A DNA stretch of 23,334 bases from a virus. A model generated the notes under the pieces. The model had not been told where the DNA came from. It saw only the letters and a program-made list of their open reading frames with translations, and ran no database searches. Numbering within the stretch: the stretch's first letter is position 1; the number at the start of each line of letters is the position of its first letter. The translations under genes were made by a program, and so were the position numbers. This document shows, piece by piece, positions 1 to 6,185 of this stretch. The stretch is from the IMG/VR virus record IMGVR_UViG_3300014838_000082, positions 1 through 23,334 of that record. One strand, given 5' to 3'.

Positions 1-36
1 CGAGCCCGGCGTCTTGGCTATGCTGCGGCGCGCCAT
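1..36 (-). CDS. 5' end of a small-block gene leaving the window
   Basis: Twelve codons are visible (MARRSIAKTPGS), beginning with an ATG that overlaps the TGA stop of the upstream gene in a TGATG arrangement. The tight coupling and continuous strand say it belongs to the same leftward operon as the terminase. The position after terminase would suit a portal or another accessory gene, but twelve residues are not enough to decide. Confidence 0.5.
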   Translation of the reverse strand, partial: MARRSIAKTPGS

Positions 37-194
37 CAGCGTCCCTGCTTCTGAAGTGCGCCCGTCGCAATCTTCCACGTGCAACCGGGAGCATGGGGAA
101 ACCCAGGCGAGGCGTGACATCCAGAGCACGCCGGCACATCCTTACGCAGCGCGCCGGCCTTGACGGGTTTCTGAAGTTCCCCTGGTTTCTGCAT
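36..194 (-). CDS. small cysteine-rich protein, 52 aa
   Basis: I do not recognise the family. The protein has a compact Cys/His centre (CSGCH followed by HAPGC, residues 23-38) that could bind one zinc ion, with a Lys/Gln-rich N-terminus and a short basic C-terminus. The start ATG sits inside TGATG with the stop of the preceding gene, and its stop is again inside TGATG with the next gene, so it is translationally coupled on both sides. An in-frame longer reading up to 590 exists, but it would run antisense-like through two better genes and is not accepted. The size and Cys spacing match the other small zinc-binding proteins of this operon. Confidence 0.6.
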   Translation of the reverse strand: MQKPGELQKPVKAGALRKDVPACSGCHASPGFPHAPGCTWKIATGALQKQGR

Positions 195-403
195 CAGCGC
201 GCCCTCGGCCGTGCTTCGCGCAGCCCAACCGTGCCGGTGGCCGCATCCGAGAACCGGCTGCCCATCCGTATCTGGACCGCAAAGCCCGACTGGCCGGCGG
301 CCCAGGCTGCGTTGATCATCTCCCGCCGGAGCCAAAGGACCGCTTTCTCTCGCTGGGCATTCATCCGTTCGAACCGTTTCGTGCTGGCTTTCCGTTTGTG
401 CAT
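194..403 (-). CDS. hypothetical basic protein, 69 aa
   Basis: This is an unrecognised small basic protein. The N-terminal half is rich in Lys and Arg and predicted helical (MHKRKASTKRFERMNAQREK), and the C-terminal half is Gly/Ala/Arg-rich without a visible motif. Its ATG follows directly after the TAA stop of the upstream zinc-ribbon gene with no spacer, and its stop overlaps the next start, so it fits the operon. It could be a nucleic-acid-binding accessory protein, but only the charge supports that. There are no cysteines, unlike its neighbours. Confidence 0.55.
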   Translation of the reverse strand: MHKRKASTKRFERMNAQREKAVLWLRREMINAAWAAGQSGFAVQIRMGSRFSDAATGTVGLREARPRAR

Positions 404-634
404 TTACCACCTCGATTGAAATTTGCCGATCGACTTCGCGCGCCCGCGCTCCTCGTTCCACCCCCGGCTGCGCACCAGCCGCTCGGCCTCGGCGTCCAGT
501 TCGTCGTCCTGGGTGACGCGCTCCCATGTTAGCCCGCAGGAGTTGCACTGGCGATCGCGGTCGCCGGTCTTTACGGCCGGCGCGGCACACCGCGGGCAGT
601 CCGGCAGATCTTCAGTGACAATCAATCGTGGCAT
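404..634 (-). CDS. zinc-ribbon protein, 76 aa
   Basis: A small protein with a clear zinc ribbon: CPRC at residues 13-16 and CNSC at residues 30-33, both CxxC knuckles separated by 13 residues, followed by a Trp and an acidic/Arg-rich helical tail. Such stand-alone ribbons are common in phage accessory regions and usually have no known function. The gene starts inside the 3' end of the Lar-like gene (13-base overlap) and ends flush against the next ATG. DNA, RNA or protein binding are all possible. The fold call is firm, the role is not. Confidence 0.7.
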   Translation of the reverse strand: MPRLIVTEDLPDCPRCAAPAVKTGDRDRQCNSCGLTWERVTQDDELDAEAERLVRSRGWNEERGRAKSIGKFQSRW

Positions 635-852
635 CGTTCATTCCATGCGGCTATAGCCTTGCTTCGTTGCGCCTTATCACGCTCCCGGTCATAGCATTCT
701 TGTCCCGCCGCAGGTCCACATGCCCAGCATGCCGCGCATTGCACGAAATACGCCCGCGGGGAGCTTTCTCCCTCAGCTGTTACCGATGCGGAAATATTCC
801 CGCAGAAAGGGCATGCTCGAATGTCTTGCTCGGTGAGAATGACAGCACTCAT
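622..852 (-). CDS. Lar-like restriction alleviation protein
   Basis: This 76-residue protein has the layout of the Lar family: CPFCGN near residue 14, a middle strand ending in VQCAACWACGP, and a C-terminal AIAAWNER motif, matching the usual CPFCG / C-x2-C-GxxGP / AI..WN.R pattern. Lar of the Rac prophage lowers restriction by type I systems, although many phage homologues are untested. The gene overlaps the upstream gene by an ATGA and the downstream zinc-ribbon gene by 13 bases. The family assignment rests on the motif pattern. The anti-restriction role is known only from the family. Confidence 0.72.
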   Translation of the reverse strand: MSAVILTEQDIRACPFCGNISASVTAEGESSPRAYFVQCAACWACGPAAGQECYDRERDKAQRSKAIAAWNERCHD

Positions 853-1058
853 TGGATCAACGCAGTCCGCGCCGGTGCCAGGAGACGCCGCCGCTGCTCG
901 GCCTTAATCATATCGAACATTTTCTGGGCGTCAAGGCGCTCCTGCTCTGGGCCACGTTCGTATTTCCGGTAGTGCGCCCGGCAGACCGCCTTCATCCGCT
1001 CGAGCGCGTCATCGGGAGTCGCCGCAAGCATGGCCGGGATTTCAGCCCAAATAATCAT
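849..1058 (-). CDS. hypothetical helical protein, 69 aa
   Basis: I do not recognise this family. The protein is mostly charged helix (about residues 15-55) with an Arg-rich tail, no cysteine cluster and no membrane segment. I chose the ATG at 1058, which has GGAAAG just upstream. A GTG at 1079 in the same frame would add seven residues (MVSCGKP) but has no visible ribosome binding site. Its stop overlaps the start of the Lar-like gene in ATGA, and it follows the large terminase with a 26-46 base gap, so it is the first of the small genes after packaging. Confidence 0.6.
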   Translation of the reverse strand: MIIWAEIPAMLAATPDDALERMKAVCRAHYRKYERGPEQERLDAQKMFDMIKAEQRRRLLAPARTALIQ

Positions 1059-1104
1059 CGGCTTTCCACAGCTTACCACCGCTTAAGCTAGAGGGCGCAT
1101 GAAA

Positions 1105-2553
1105 TCAGGCTTCCGGACGGCCTTTTCCACATTTGAAGCATACATTTCCATCCCAGACCACGGATCCGCACTCGCATTTGTCCCGGTTGCCGCCCTCAAC
1201 GTTCACCCGCGGCGCCCTCGGGGCCTCGGGGGATTTCGAGCCCTCGTCCTTTACGAAGCCAGCCCAGCCGCTCGATCCTTCTGCCAGTTCCGTCATTGCC
1301 CAGACCATCGCATCCATCCTATCGGGCGAGTTCTTATCGGTCTTCGGGTTCCACGTGGTTGCCTGATCTTCGAGCTTCGCGAACATACCGTGATGATGAA
1401 CCCGGTGCTGTTCGTAAAGAGCGGAAACAGGCTCGGCGCGCGTAATCTTGCCGCGGCTGGCCGTCACTTTTTTGTAACTGACGTTGGCGTCCTGGTGACG
1501 AATCAGAGCCTCGATCATGTCGCCGCCATTGTTGGCCTCGCCCACCAGTCGATCCCCGCTCAGACGGTGATAAAGCCCCACCGCCTGCTTTGCGGCCTGG
1601 TCAGGTGTGTAAATGCCGCTCTCATCGGCCAGAATATAAAAGTGGGCCGGATCGCGATCATCCTGGCCAGCAGCGATGATGCCCCATTCGTCCGATTCCT
1701 CGTTTGAGGTCGTAGCCGGATCCATGGCCACCACGATCCGGCTGAGGGGTGGCAATTTGGTGACCCGCGCGCCTTCAATATCGGTCATCTTGAACAACGC
1801 ATCCGGATTGTCATCGAGGATCTCCGCGAGCAATTCCTGCCGGCCGAGACGAGTGTTTTCGTATCTCGTGATGATCTTCGAATAAAAGCCCGGAGCCAGG
1901 TTTGAACGGTTTTCATAGGTCGTGCCCCGAGTGACGGCGACGGTCGCTGTTTCACCCTGGCTCGCGGCGACCAGCATTCGAATCAGCTTGGTCGGCCTGG
2001 GCGTCGTCGTCGCGATGGTCTGTGGGTTGGTGCCCAGCCGGAGTCCGAACTGCGCCTGGTCCCAGGCGTCCATGTCGTACTGCCAGCTCGCCGGTTCGTC
2101 GCACCAGAGCTTTGAATGTTGCTTACCGCGAAGCCGATCCGGTTCCTGAGCTGTGAAGAGCAGCGATCGCGCGCCGTTTGGCCAATCGAGCCGGCGCTTG
2201 CTCACGCGATAAACAGGCCGCTCCTGACGCGGGCAAACGGCCAGAATGCCGGATTCGCCCTCGACCATCACATCGCGCAAATCGTCGGCCGTCGGTGCCA
2301 CCATGTTTACGTGGTTGAAGCCCGCCTTGATCCAACCGCGCGCCATTTCGGCGCCGACGCGCGTCTTCCCATAACCACGGCCAGCAAGCACGAGCCATGT
2401 AGCCCAATCCCACGCCGCCGGTAACTGATTTGGCCGCGCAGCTAGCTGCCAGTCGAAGCGCAGCGCGTAGAGCTCCTGGTGGGAAAGCCTGGCTAGACGC
2501 TTACTGAATTCCTTTTGCTGTCGGAGTTGATCCAGTACCGAGTAGCTTCCCAA
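1105..2553 (-). CDS. terL: terminase large subunit with C-terminal zinc ribbon
   Basis: ATPase-nuclease motor that packages DNA into the prohead. Walker A AGRGYGKT is at residues 57-64, Walker B LWCDE at 149-153, and the coupling motif TTTPRP at 182-187. The RNase H-like nuclease follows, with MDPAT (Asp 278), ADES near 309-312 and a C-terminal SPDRMDAMVWA helix carrying the last acidic residue. After the nuclease there is an unusual extra segment with C460, C462, C472 and C475 (CxC-x9-CxxC), a probable zinc ribbon. The start is a TTG preceded by GAGG, giving a 53-base overlap with the small subunit gene. No in-frame ATG occurs before Walker A. Length 482 residues is normal for the family plus the tail. 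Confidence 0.96.
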   Translation of the reverse strand: MGSYSVLDQLRQQKEFSKRLARLSHQELYALRFDWQLAARPNQLPAAWDWATWLVLAGRGYGKTRVGAEMARGWIKAGFNHVNMVAPTADDLRDVMVEGESGILAVCPRQERPVYRVSKRRLDWPNGARSLLFTAQEPDRLRGKQHSKLWCDEPASWQYDMDAWDQAQFGLRLGTNPQTIATTTPRPTKLIRMLVAASQGETATVAVTRGTTYENRSNLAPGFYSKIITRYENTRLGRQELLAEILDDNPDALFKMTDIEGARVTKLPPLSRIVVAMDPATTSNEESDEWGIIAAGQDDRDPAHFYILADESGIYTPDQAAKQAVGLYHRLSGDRLVGEANNGGDMIEALIRHQDANVSYKKVTASRGKITRAEPVSALYEQHRVHHHGMFAKLEDQATTWNPKTDKNSPDRMDAMVWAMTELAEGSSGWAGFVKDEGSKSPEAPRAPRVNVEGGNRDKCECGSVVWDGNVCFKCGKGRPEA

Positions 2554-2914
2554 TGAGTTCCTCGCGGTCGACCTCGGGCATCAAGGGACTGTCATCTTTG
2601 CCGGTGAGCTCATGGCGATCCTTCTGACCCAGCAAGTTTTTACCCAGCCACACCAGCATAGTTCGATCCCCCTTCATCGCCATTTCGAACTGCTTCCTAC
2701 GCAGCGAGGACATACACTTCTGCCGACCGATGGCGAAGGCGCCCGCGTAGTTTCTGTAGATCGTATCTGCCGAGCAACCAAGTACCGCGGCGATGTCTTC
2801 CTGAGTGAGCCCCTTCATCGCCATGATCTGGATCATGCCTGCATTCAGCACTTTTTTGGGTGCGCCGCGTCTTTTAACGGGCTCCGCAGAATTGGGAGAT
2901 TTTTCCATGGTCAT
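2501..2914 (-). CDS. terS: terminase small subunit-like HTH protein
   Basis: A 137-residue protein directly upstream of and overlapping the large terminase. Residues 15-55 form a helix-turn-helix (GLTQEDIAAVLGCSADTIYR) as in phage small terminases that recognise the packaging site. Residues 65-100 are a helical segment (MSSLRRKQFEMAMKGDRTML followed by WLGKNLLGQ) typical of the oligomerisation part of this group. The C-terminal tail is Glu/Gly-rich and would contact TerL. An alternative ATG lies two codons downstream. Position and HTH together make the call strong. The binding site (cos or pac) cannot be read from the protein. Confidence 0.88.
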   Translation of the reverse strand: MTMEKSPNSAEPVKRRGAPKKVLNAGMIQIMAMKGLTQEDIAAVLGCSADTIYRNYAGAFAIGRQKCMSSLRRKQFEMAMKGDRTMLVWLGKNLLGQKDRHELTGKDDSPLMPEVDREELIGKLLGTGSTPTAKGIQ

Positions 2915-2928
2915 ACCGGCGAATTTGG

Positions 2929-3711
2929 CTAACTGGTTACCCGTTGAAGGTCGGCCTGCAGCTGGGCCATATTGAACCCAGAGGGAGAGCCCTTAGCGCC
3001 CAGCCAGTCTTTACTGAGCAGCGCGTGCGCTTCATCGCAGTACTCAAACCAAAAAGCCAGGGTCATTTCCTGCGGAACGCCCCAGGTGATGCAAGTGAAG
3101 CCCTTCTGGTCGTACTTCGGAACAAAGACGCAATGACCGCCCCAGCTGCCAGGGGCGGCGTTCGGGTCGGCCAGATCGGTTACATCCCACACCGGCTGAT
3201 CCTGCGCGGTCACGGGTAGCGACAGACCGATGTAGACGCCGCCAAAGAGGTCGATCGCCTGCCGGACCGCCCGAATATTGGCAGGATGCGAATCCGCGAA
3301 GCCGGTGAGAATATGGCCGGCAAAACCCCCCTGCCGCCAGGAATTGAGAACGTCGAGTTCCACGCCGCCCTGATCGGTCGATGGATCCGCTGGCCGATAA
3401 CCGCACCATTCCTCATAAAACTGCTCGATCACCCGATTGGAGACGGTGACCGTGAGCCCGAGGTTCGTCGTCCAGATCTGCACGGCGTGCGCGCAGCCGG
3501 CGATCGTGCAATCGCCGAGGCCGTCCGGCGCGTCGGGCGGATTGCCGGGGGCGGGCCCATTAAGCATCATCCCGAAAGACTTGATTCCCTTCGTCCAGTC
3601 GACAGCCAGGGGCGGCGGTGGGAGCGCCTCCAGGTAGCGGGCGAGCTGCAGGGTGCGGTCATCATGCCGGATCGAGCGCCGGCCCAGTTTCATCTTCGCG
3701 TGATCGAGCAC
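2929..3711 (-). CDS. papain-fold-like protein (C1-like cysteine peptidase candidate)
   Basis: A 260-residue protein with a layout like C1-type peptidases: GDCTIAGCAHA at residues 67-77 in the place of the catalytic-Cys helix (C68 best candidate), GGHCVFVPKYD at 191-201 with H193 in the place of the catalytic His, and a following TWG in the place of the papain NSWG strand. The usual Asn is not present, so activity is uncertain. There is no signal peptide or membrane segment. The start is GTG with AGGA just upstream, and an ATG seven codons in is possible. It lies between lysis-type genes and the terminase, so it could act on the cell envelope, on capsid parts or on host proteins. I favour the fold and leave the role open. 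Confidence 0.6.
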   Translation of the reverse strand: MLDHAKMKLGRRSIRHDDRTLQLARYLEALPPPPLAVDWTKGIKSFGMMLNGPAPGNPPDAPDGLGDCTIAGCAHAVQIWTTNLGLTVTVSNRVIEQFYEEWCGYRPADPSTDQGGVELDVLNSWRQGGFAGHILTGFADSHPANIRAVRQAIDLFGGVYIGLSLPVTAQDQPVWDVTDLADPNAAPGSWGGHCVFVPKYDQKGFTCITWGVPQEMTLAFWFEYCDEAHALLSKDWLGAKGSPSGFNMAQLQADLQRVTS

Positions 3712-3717
3712 ACGGTC

Positions 3718-4632
3718 CTATTTTCTGAGCGCTTTTAGCGCCACTCTTGCGTTCTGTTTACTGGTCGAAGCATCTTCCGCGATCGCTTCGAGGGCAGCGC
3801 GGACCGTTCCATCGCTCGCGTACTGCTGAACGTCGATCAGGCCTTGGATCAGGGAATACTGGTCGTCCGGAGCAAGTTCGCTTGAATAAATTTCTGCCAG
3901 TTTCTCCTGCCTTAGCGCATCCATTCGGAGCAAAATGGCCGACCGCGGCTGCTGATCCAAGGCGTCTTTTCCGTAGGCAGAATGAGCGCCCTGAATGCCC
4001 ATCGCGATTTGGCCGTAGAGGTACGCCGGCGAGCCCACCGCGCTCGCGCCGGTCAGCGCCAGGCTGGCCCAATCGGCCGCGGTATTCACCCAGGCCTGCC
4101 CGTTGCTGAACCTGTCCGCGTATCGGTTAAAGTCCTTATCCGCAAGCCAGATGCAGTAATTGATGAGGCGGTTCCTGAGTTCCATTTTCACGGCCGGCGT
4201 TGTGCCGTCGCTGTAGTACTGGGCATACCACTTCGGGTCGTTTAGCTCCGCGCTGATCGTGACCGCATAAACCCCGTTTGCCTGTTTGTACCCTGGATGC
4301 GCGCAGCCCGCCGTCCCGAGCGCCAGCATGCTGGCGACAAAGAAAATGGCAATGAGAGCCCGCGCGCCTTGCTTCGATTTGGCGAGATACCTGGCCGTGG
4401 CCTTGGCGAGATACCTGGCCGTGGCCTGCGCCGGCGTGGGCCTGTACAGGTGGTAGAGCGCCAAGACCACGGCCGCCGCCGCGGTCACTCCCAGGTTCGT
4501 CCAGCCCTTCGCCGACCAATCGATCCCGCCGGCCTGAACCTCCTGGTAAAGACCATTAAGCACGGCGCCGAACAGGGCGCTGGTCGCCGTGACGAAATAG
4601 GGGTTGCTACAAAGCCATCTCCAAAATTCCAT
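3718..4632 (-). CDS. membrane protein with internal lipobox (holin/lipoprotein-like fusion)
   Basis: A 304-residue protein in the lysis region. Residues 12-29 and 47-63 are hydrophobic and resemble a small two-TM holin-like domain. A third hydrophobic segment at 91-109 ends in LGTAGC (C110), a typical lipobox, but deep inside the protein. Residues 111-304 are soluble, with an Asp/Tyr-rich part and a helical C-terminus. Between the two halves lies an exact tandem repeat giving ATARYLAK twice (residues 70-85). No ATG, GTG or TTG exists between the halves that could start a separate lipoprotein with its signal, so it reads as one fused protein. SD AGGAG is good. A holin, spanin or immunity-type lipoprotein are all possible. 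Confidence 0.6.
   Translation of the reverse strand: MEFWRWLCSNPYFVTATSALFGAVLNGLYQEVQAGGIDWSAKGWTNLGVTAAAAVVLALYHLYRPTPAQATARYLAKATARYLAKSKQGARALIAIFFVASMLALGTAGCAHPGYKQANGVYAVTISAELNDPKWYAQYYSDGTTPAVKMELRNRLINYCIWLADKDFNRYADRFSNGQAWVNTAADWASLALTGASAVGSPAYLYGQIAMGIQGAHSAYGKDALDQQPRSAILLRMDALRQEKLAEIYSSELAPDDQYSLIQGLIDVQQYASDGTVRAALEAIAEDASTSKQNARVALKALRK
4379..4426. repeat. perfect 24-bp tandem duplication inside a coding region
   Basis: Two exact copies of a 24-base unit lie head to tail (4379-4402 and 4403-4426). The unit length is a multiple of three, so the frame is kept and eight residues are duplicated at the joint between the holin-like and lipoprotein-like halves of the membrane protein. 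It looks recent because the copies are identical. Confidence 0.95.
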
Positions 4633-4656
4633 CTCGATCTCCTTCTGAAGGTTCCC

Positions 4657-4749
4657 TTACAACATACGCTTGCGATCCAGGTAGAACACAAGAACAAAAA
4701 GGACTGCCAGAACTCCCATGACGGTCCAGCCGACCTCGACGTCGCTCAT
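4657..4749 (-). CDS. 30-aa single-TM peptide (lysis-region candidate)
   Basis: A short ORF starting with ATG inside an ATGA overlap with the endolysin stop. It encodes MSDVEVGWTVMGVLAVLFVL followed by VFYLDRKRML: seven mostly acidic/polar residues, one hydrophobic helix at about residues 8-23, and a basic tail, which is the usual N-out, C-in layout of tiny phage membrane peptides. It sits between the endolysin and the holin/lipoprotein-like gene, with the start of the latter 24 bases downstream. A role as pinholin, holin regulator or spanin part is inferred from place and topology only. The ATGA coupling makes it much more likely to be a real gene than a chance ORF. Confidence 0.65.
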   Translation of the reverse strand: MSDVEVGWTVMGVLAVLFVLVFYLDRKRML

Positions 4750-5279
4750 TTCCGCGCCCTCGCCAGCCAACCGGCAAGATTTGGGGCCTCAGCCGGGTTT
4801 TCAGCCGCAAGAGCTTCGTAAAATGCGACGCGGGCGGCCTTGAAGAGATTGACAAGCGTCGTCTGGTTACACCCATTCGCCCCGACGACGGTTAACGTAC
4901 CCCATGCGCCATCCACCGCAAGGGGAGCAAATCCCGTCGTTCCGCGGCAACTATTGACAGCCCGCTGGAGGAGCCGAACGCCCTCGCCTCCGCTGTTGAC
5001 CTCGGCGTCCATCACCCGCATGGCGATCGGGTTCTTGAGCTGCGCAATCCAAGGATTCCAGAACGTCCGCCCGTAGAAAACCTCGACGGGCAGCGCACGC
5101 TCGCGCATTGGCAGGTAAAAGATTGCCTTGAAGTCCGCGGGGAAGGCGGCGCTGTTGATCCCGGAAATGGCGAGCGCATGGGGGTCCTTTCTGGTTGGGT
5201 CTGGCTTGGTTTCATACCTCGGCGGCGTATAGTCCTCGTTCCCCAGCACGAAGGCGTAGCAGGTCGGAAAATCAGCCAA
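4746..5279 (-). CDS. endolysin, GH108-type lysozyme
   Basis: A 177-residue muramidase-type lysis enzyme that would cut peptidoglycan at the end of infection. The N-terminal part fits the GH108 domain with a Glu at residue 15 (GNEDY) in the expected catalytic place. The C-terminal part has the peptidoglycan-binding layout of this family: NSGGEGVRLLQRAVNS at 95-110, VDGAWGTLT at 122-130, and an ending of AGWLARARK. I set the start at the TTG at 5279, preceded by GGAAGG and overlapping the stop of the upstream zinc protein. An in-frame ATG at 5414 would add 45 residues, but that extension lies inside the reading frame of the upstream gene and has no family resemblance. No signal peptide, so export needs a holin. 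Confidence 0.82.
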   Translation of the reverse strand: MADFPTCYAFVLGNEDYTPPRYETKPDPTRKDPHALAISGINSAAFPADFKAIFYLPMRERALPVEVFYGRTFWNPWIAQLKNPIAMRVMDAEVNSGGEGVRLLQRAVNSCRGTTGFAPLAVDGAWGTLTVVGANGCNQTTLVNLFKAARVAFYEALAAENPAEAPNLAGWLARARK

Positions 5280-5475
5280 TGGCGGCCTTCCTTTCCAGAT
5301 CCCGGCAGGCCGCGCAACGGATGCGATCGTGGCCGTCGGCCTGGTGGCGCCTGAGCGCTTCCCGAAGAGAGCCCGGATCGTGCTGCAGGCGAAGTCCTCG
5401 AACGATATCGCCAAACCCTCGGGGCCTGCAGCCTGGGCCGGCTGGGCGTGGCGTGCCGATCGAAAAGGCCTTCAA
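5272..5475 (-). CDS. small zinc-binding protein, paralogue of 5612-5884 product
   Basis: A 67-residue protein read from a TTG at 5475 that overlaps the previous stop as TTGA (a GTG at 5481 is also possible). Its C-terminal half, REALRRHQADGHD followed by CAACRDLERK, matches the C-terminal half of the product of 5612-5884 nearly residue for residue, with the pattern REALRxHxADGHDx3CAxCxDLxxK, so the two are duplicates. The conserved His and Cys residues suggest metal binding. No known name. The gene overlaps the endolysin start by 8 bases and so is coupled to it. The duplicate supports this frame against the alternative of a longer endolysin N-terminus. Confidence 0.6.
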   Translation of the reverse strand: MKAFSIGTPRPAGPGCRPRGFGDIVRGLRLQHDPGSLREALRRHQADGHDRIRCAACRDLERKAAIG

Positions 5476-5615
5476 TCCCACATGAACCCCCGAGTGACAT
5501 GCGGGCCGAACTCGGCGCGGCATCCAGCGCAGTGACCCAGGCGCTCGTTGTGCACCGGACACCGGCCGCGACAGAACCGCCAGAGCGAGCGAAGGCTAAG
5601 CCACAGGTCTATCAG
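5472..5615 (-). CDS. small Cys/His-rich protein with apparent CTG start
   Basis: A 47-residue frame between two zinc-binding protein genes. It carries FCRGRCPVH and, ten residues later, HCAGCRAEF, a convincing metal-binding arrangement, and ends just where the next gene begins (TTGA). Between its upstream in-frame stop and the Cys cluster there is no ATG, GTG or TTG. The only start in a sensible place is a CTG at 5615 that overlaps the preceding stop as CTGA, with AAGG upstream. Either this is a rare CTG start, or a start codon mutated, or the frame is decayed. The Cys pattern and the coupling on both sides argue it is, or was, a gene. Confidence 0.4.
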   Translation of the reverse strand: MIDLWLSLRSLWRFCRGRCPVHNERLGHCAGCRAEFGPHVTRGFMWD

Positions 5616-5884
5616 GTGACCGCCTTTTTAGCGGGCAATTTGCTCTTAAGATCTGCGCAGATTGCGCAGCCGGCCTCGTCGTGCCCATCGGCCCGGTGGC
5701 TCCTCAGAGCCTCCCGAGCGCGACGCCCCTGCCGACAGGACGCGCAGAGCGTGGGCTTCCGTTTGCCCACCTGGACCGCGATCGGATTCAAGCCGCAATC
5801 CCGGCAGAGTCCCTGCTTCACCAGTTTTTTACGCCTGGCCAGGAGAATCTTCTGGACCGCGGCGAGTTGTTTCTTTGTTGCCAT
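5612..5884 (-). CDS. zinc-binding protein, first gene of leftward operon, 90 aa
   Basis: A 90-residue protein with a basic helical N-terminus (about residues 1-25), then CRDCG and LCASC knuckles at residues 27-30 and 47-50, then REALRSHRADGHD and CAIC. The last part is duplicated in the gene at 5272-5475. It resembles bacterial small proteins that have two CxxC knuckles plus a His-containing helix, but I cannot name the family. Being first in the leftward operon and highly basic, it may bind nucleic acid. The ATG start is at 5884, and the stop overlaps the following frame. Confidence 0.65.
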   Translation of the reverse strand: MATKKQLAAVQKILLARRKKLVKQGLCRDCGLNPIAVQVGKRKPTLCASCRQGRRAREALRSHRADGHDEAGCAICADLKSKLPAKKAVT

Positions 5885-5978
5885 GGCTGGCAGTGTACAT
5901 CAAAAGTGGGAGACGTTGTGGAAAATAATCGTTGCTATCCTGTGGAAAGAGGGGTAGTGTGGAAATCGAGGCAAAACG
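5885..5978. promoter_or_regulatory. divergent control region with three TGTGGAAA repeats
   Basis: This gap separates the leftward lysis/packaging operon from the rightward early operon. It holds three direct copies of TGTGGAAA at 5917-5924, 5941-5948 and 5958-5965. The first, read on the minus strand with one more base, is TTTTCCACA, which fits the relaxed DnaA-box consensus. The others differ at the outer base. A weak rightward promoter is possible: TTGCTA at 5932-5937 and TAGTGT at 5955-5960 with 17 bases between. GAGG at 5968-5971 is the ribosome binding site for the gene at 5979. The repeats overlap the promoter candidate, so operator use is as likely as DnaA binding. Confidence 0.5.
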
Positions 5979-6185
5979 ATGAGTAGCATGCAAATGTTCG
6001 AAGCCAACCTGGGCACCAGAAACGAAGTTGAGGCAGCGGCAATGGTCCTCGACCACGCAAGAAACCACATCTCCTCCAGCCCGGACGCAACCGCCGGTGA
6101 AATCTGTGCCAGCATTGTGCTGGGCAACCTTTCCCTGCTCGTTTTCCCGGAGCAGGAAACCAAAGTCCGCAGAGGTGGCCTGTGA
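5979..6185 (+). CDS. hypothetical protein, 68 aa, first early gene
   Basis: This is an unrecognised small acidic-to-neutral protein, largely helical between residues 14 and 55, with no cysteine pattern or membrane segment. ATG with GAGG seven bases upstream is a good start. It is the first gene after the divergent control region and ends in a GTGA overlap with the next gene, so it is expected to be made early. Phage genes in this place are often small regulators or host take-over proteins, but nothing in the sequence points to one. Confidence 0.6.
   Translation: MSSMQMFEANLGTRNEVEAAAMVLDHARNHISSSPDATAGEICASIVLGNLSLLVFPEQETKVRRGGL

Noticed and set aside
36-590. A 184-codon open frame on the minus strand
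   Set aside because: Only its last 52 codons look like a gene. The rest is the opposite-phase shadow of two coupled small genes.
1055-1132. TTTCCACA copies near the end of terL and in the next gene as additional members of the intergenic repeat set
   Set aside because: They lie in coding sequence and are explained by the codons for Cys-Gly-Lys (TGT GGA AAx) in the two proteins.
1105-1707. Plus-strand frames opposite terL, and long plus-strand frames opposite the tail-tip genes
   Set aside because: They have no recognisable domains, are rich in Arg/Pro/Ala as expected for antisense of GC-rich genes, and lie against strong genes.
4746-5414. Longer endolysin start at the ATG at 5414
   Set aside because: The added 45 residues lie in the coding part of the duplicated zinc protein, have no GH108 resemblance, and a TTG with GGAAGG is present at the proper place.
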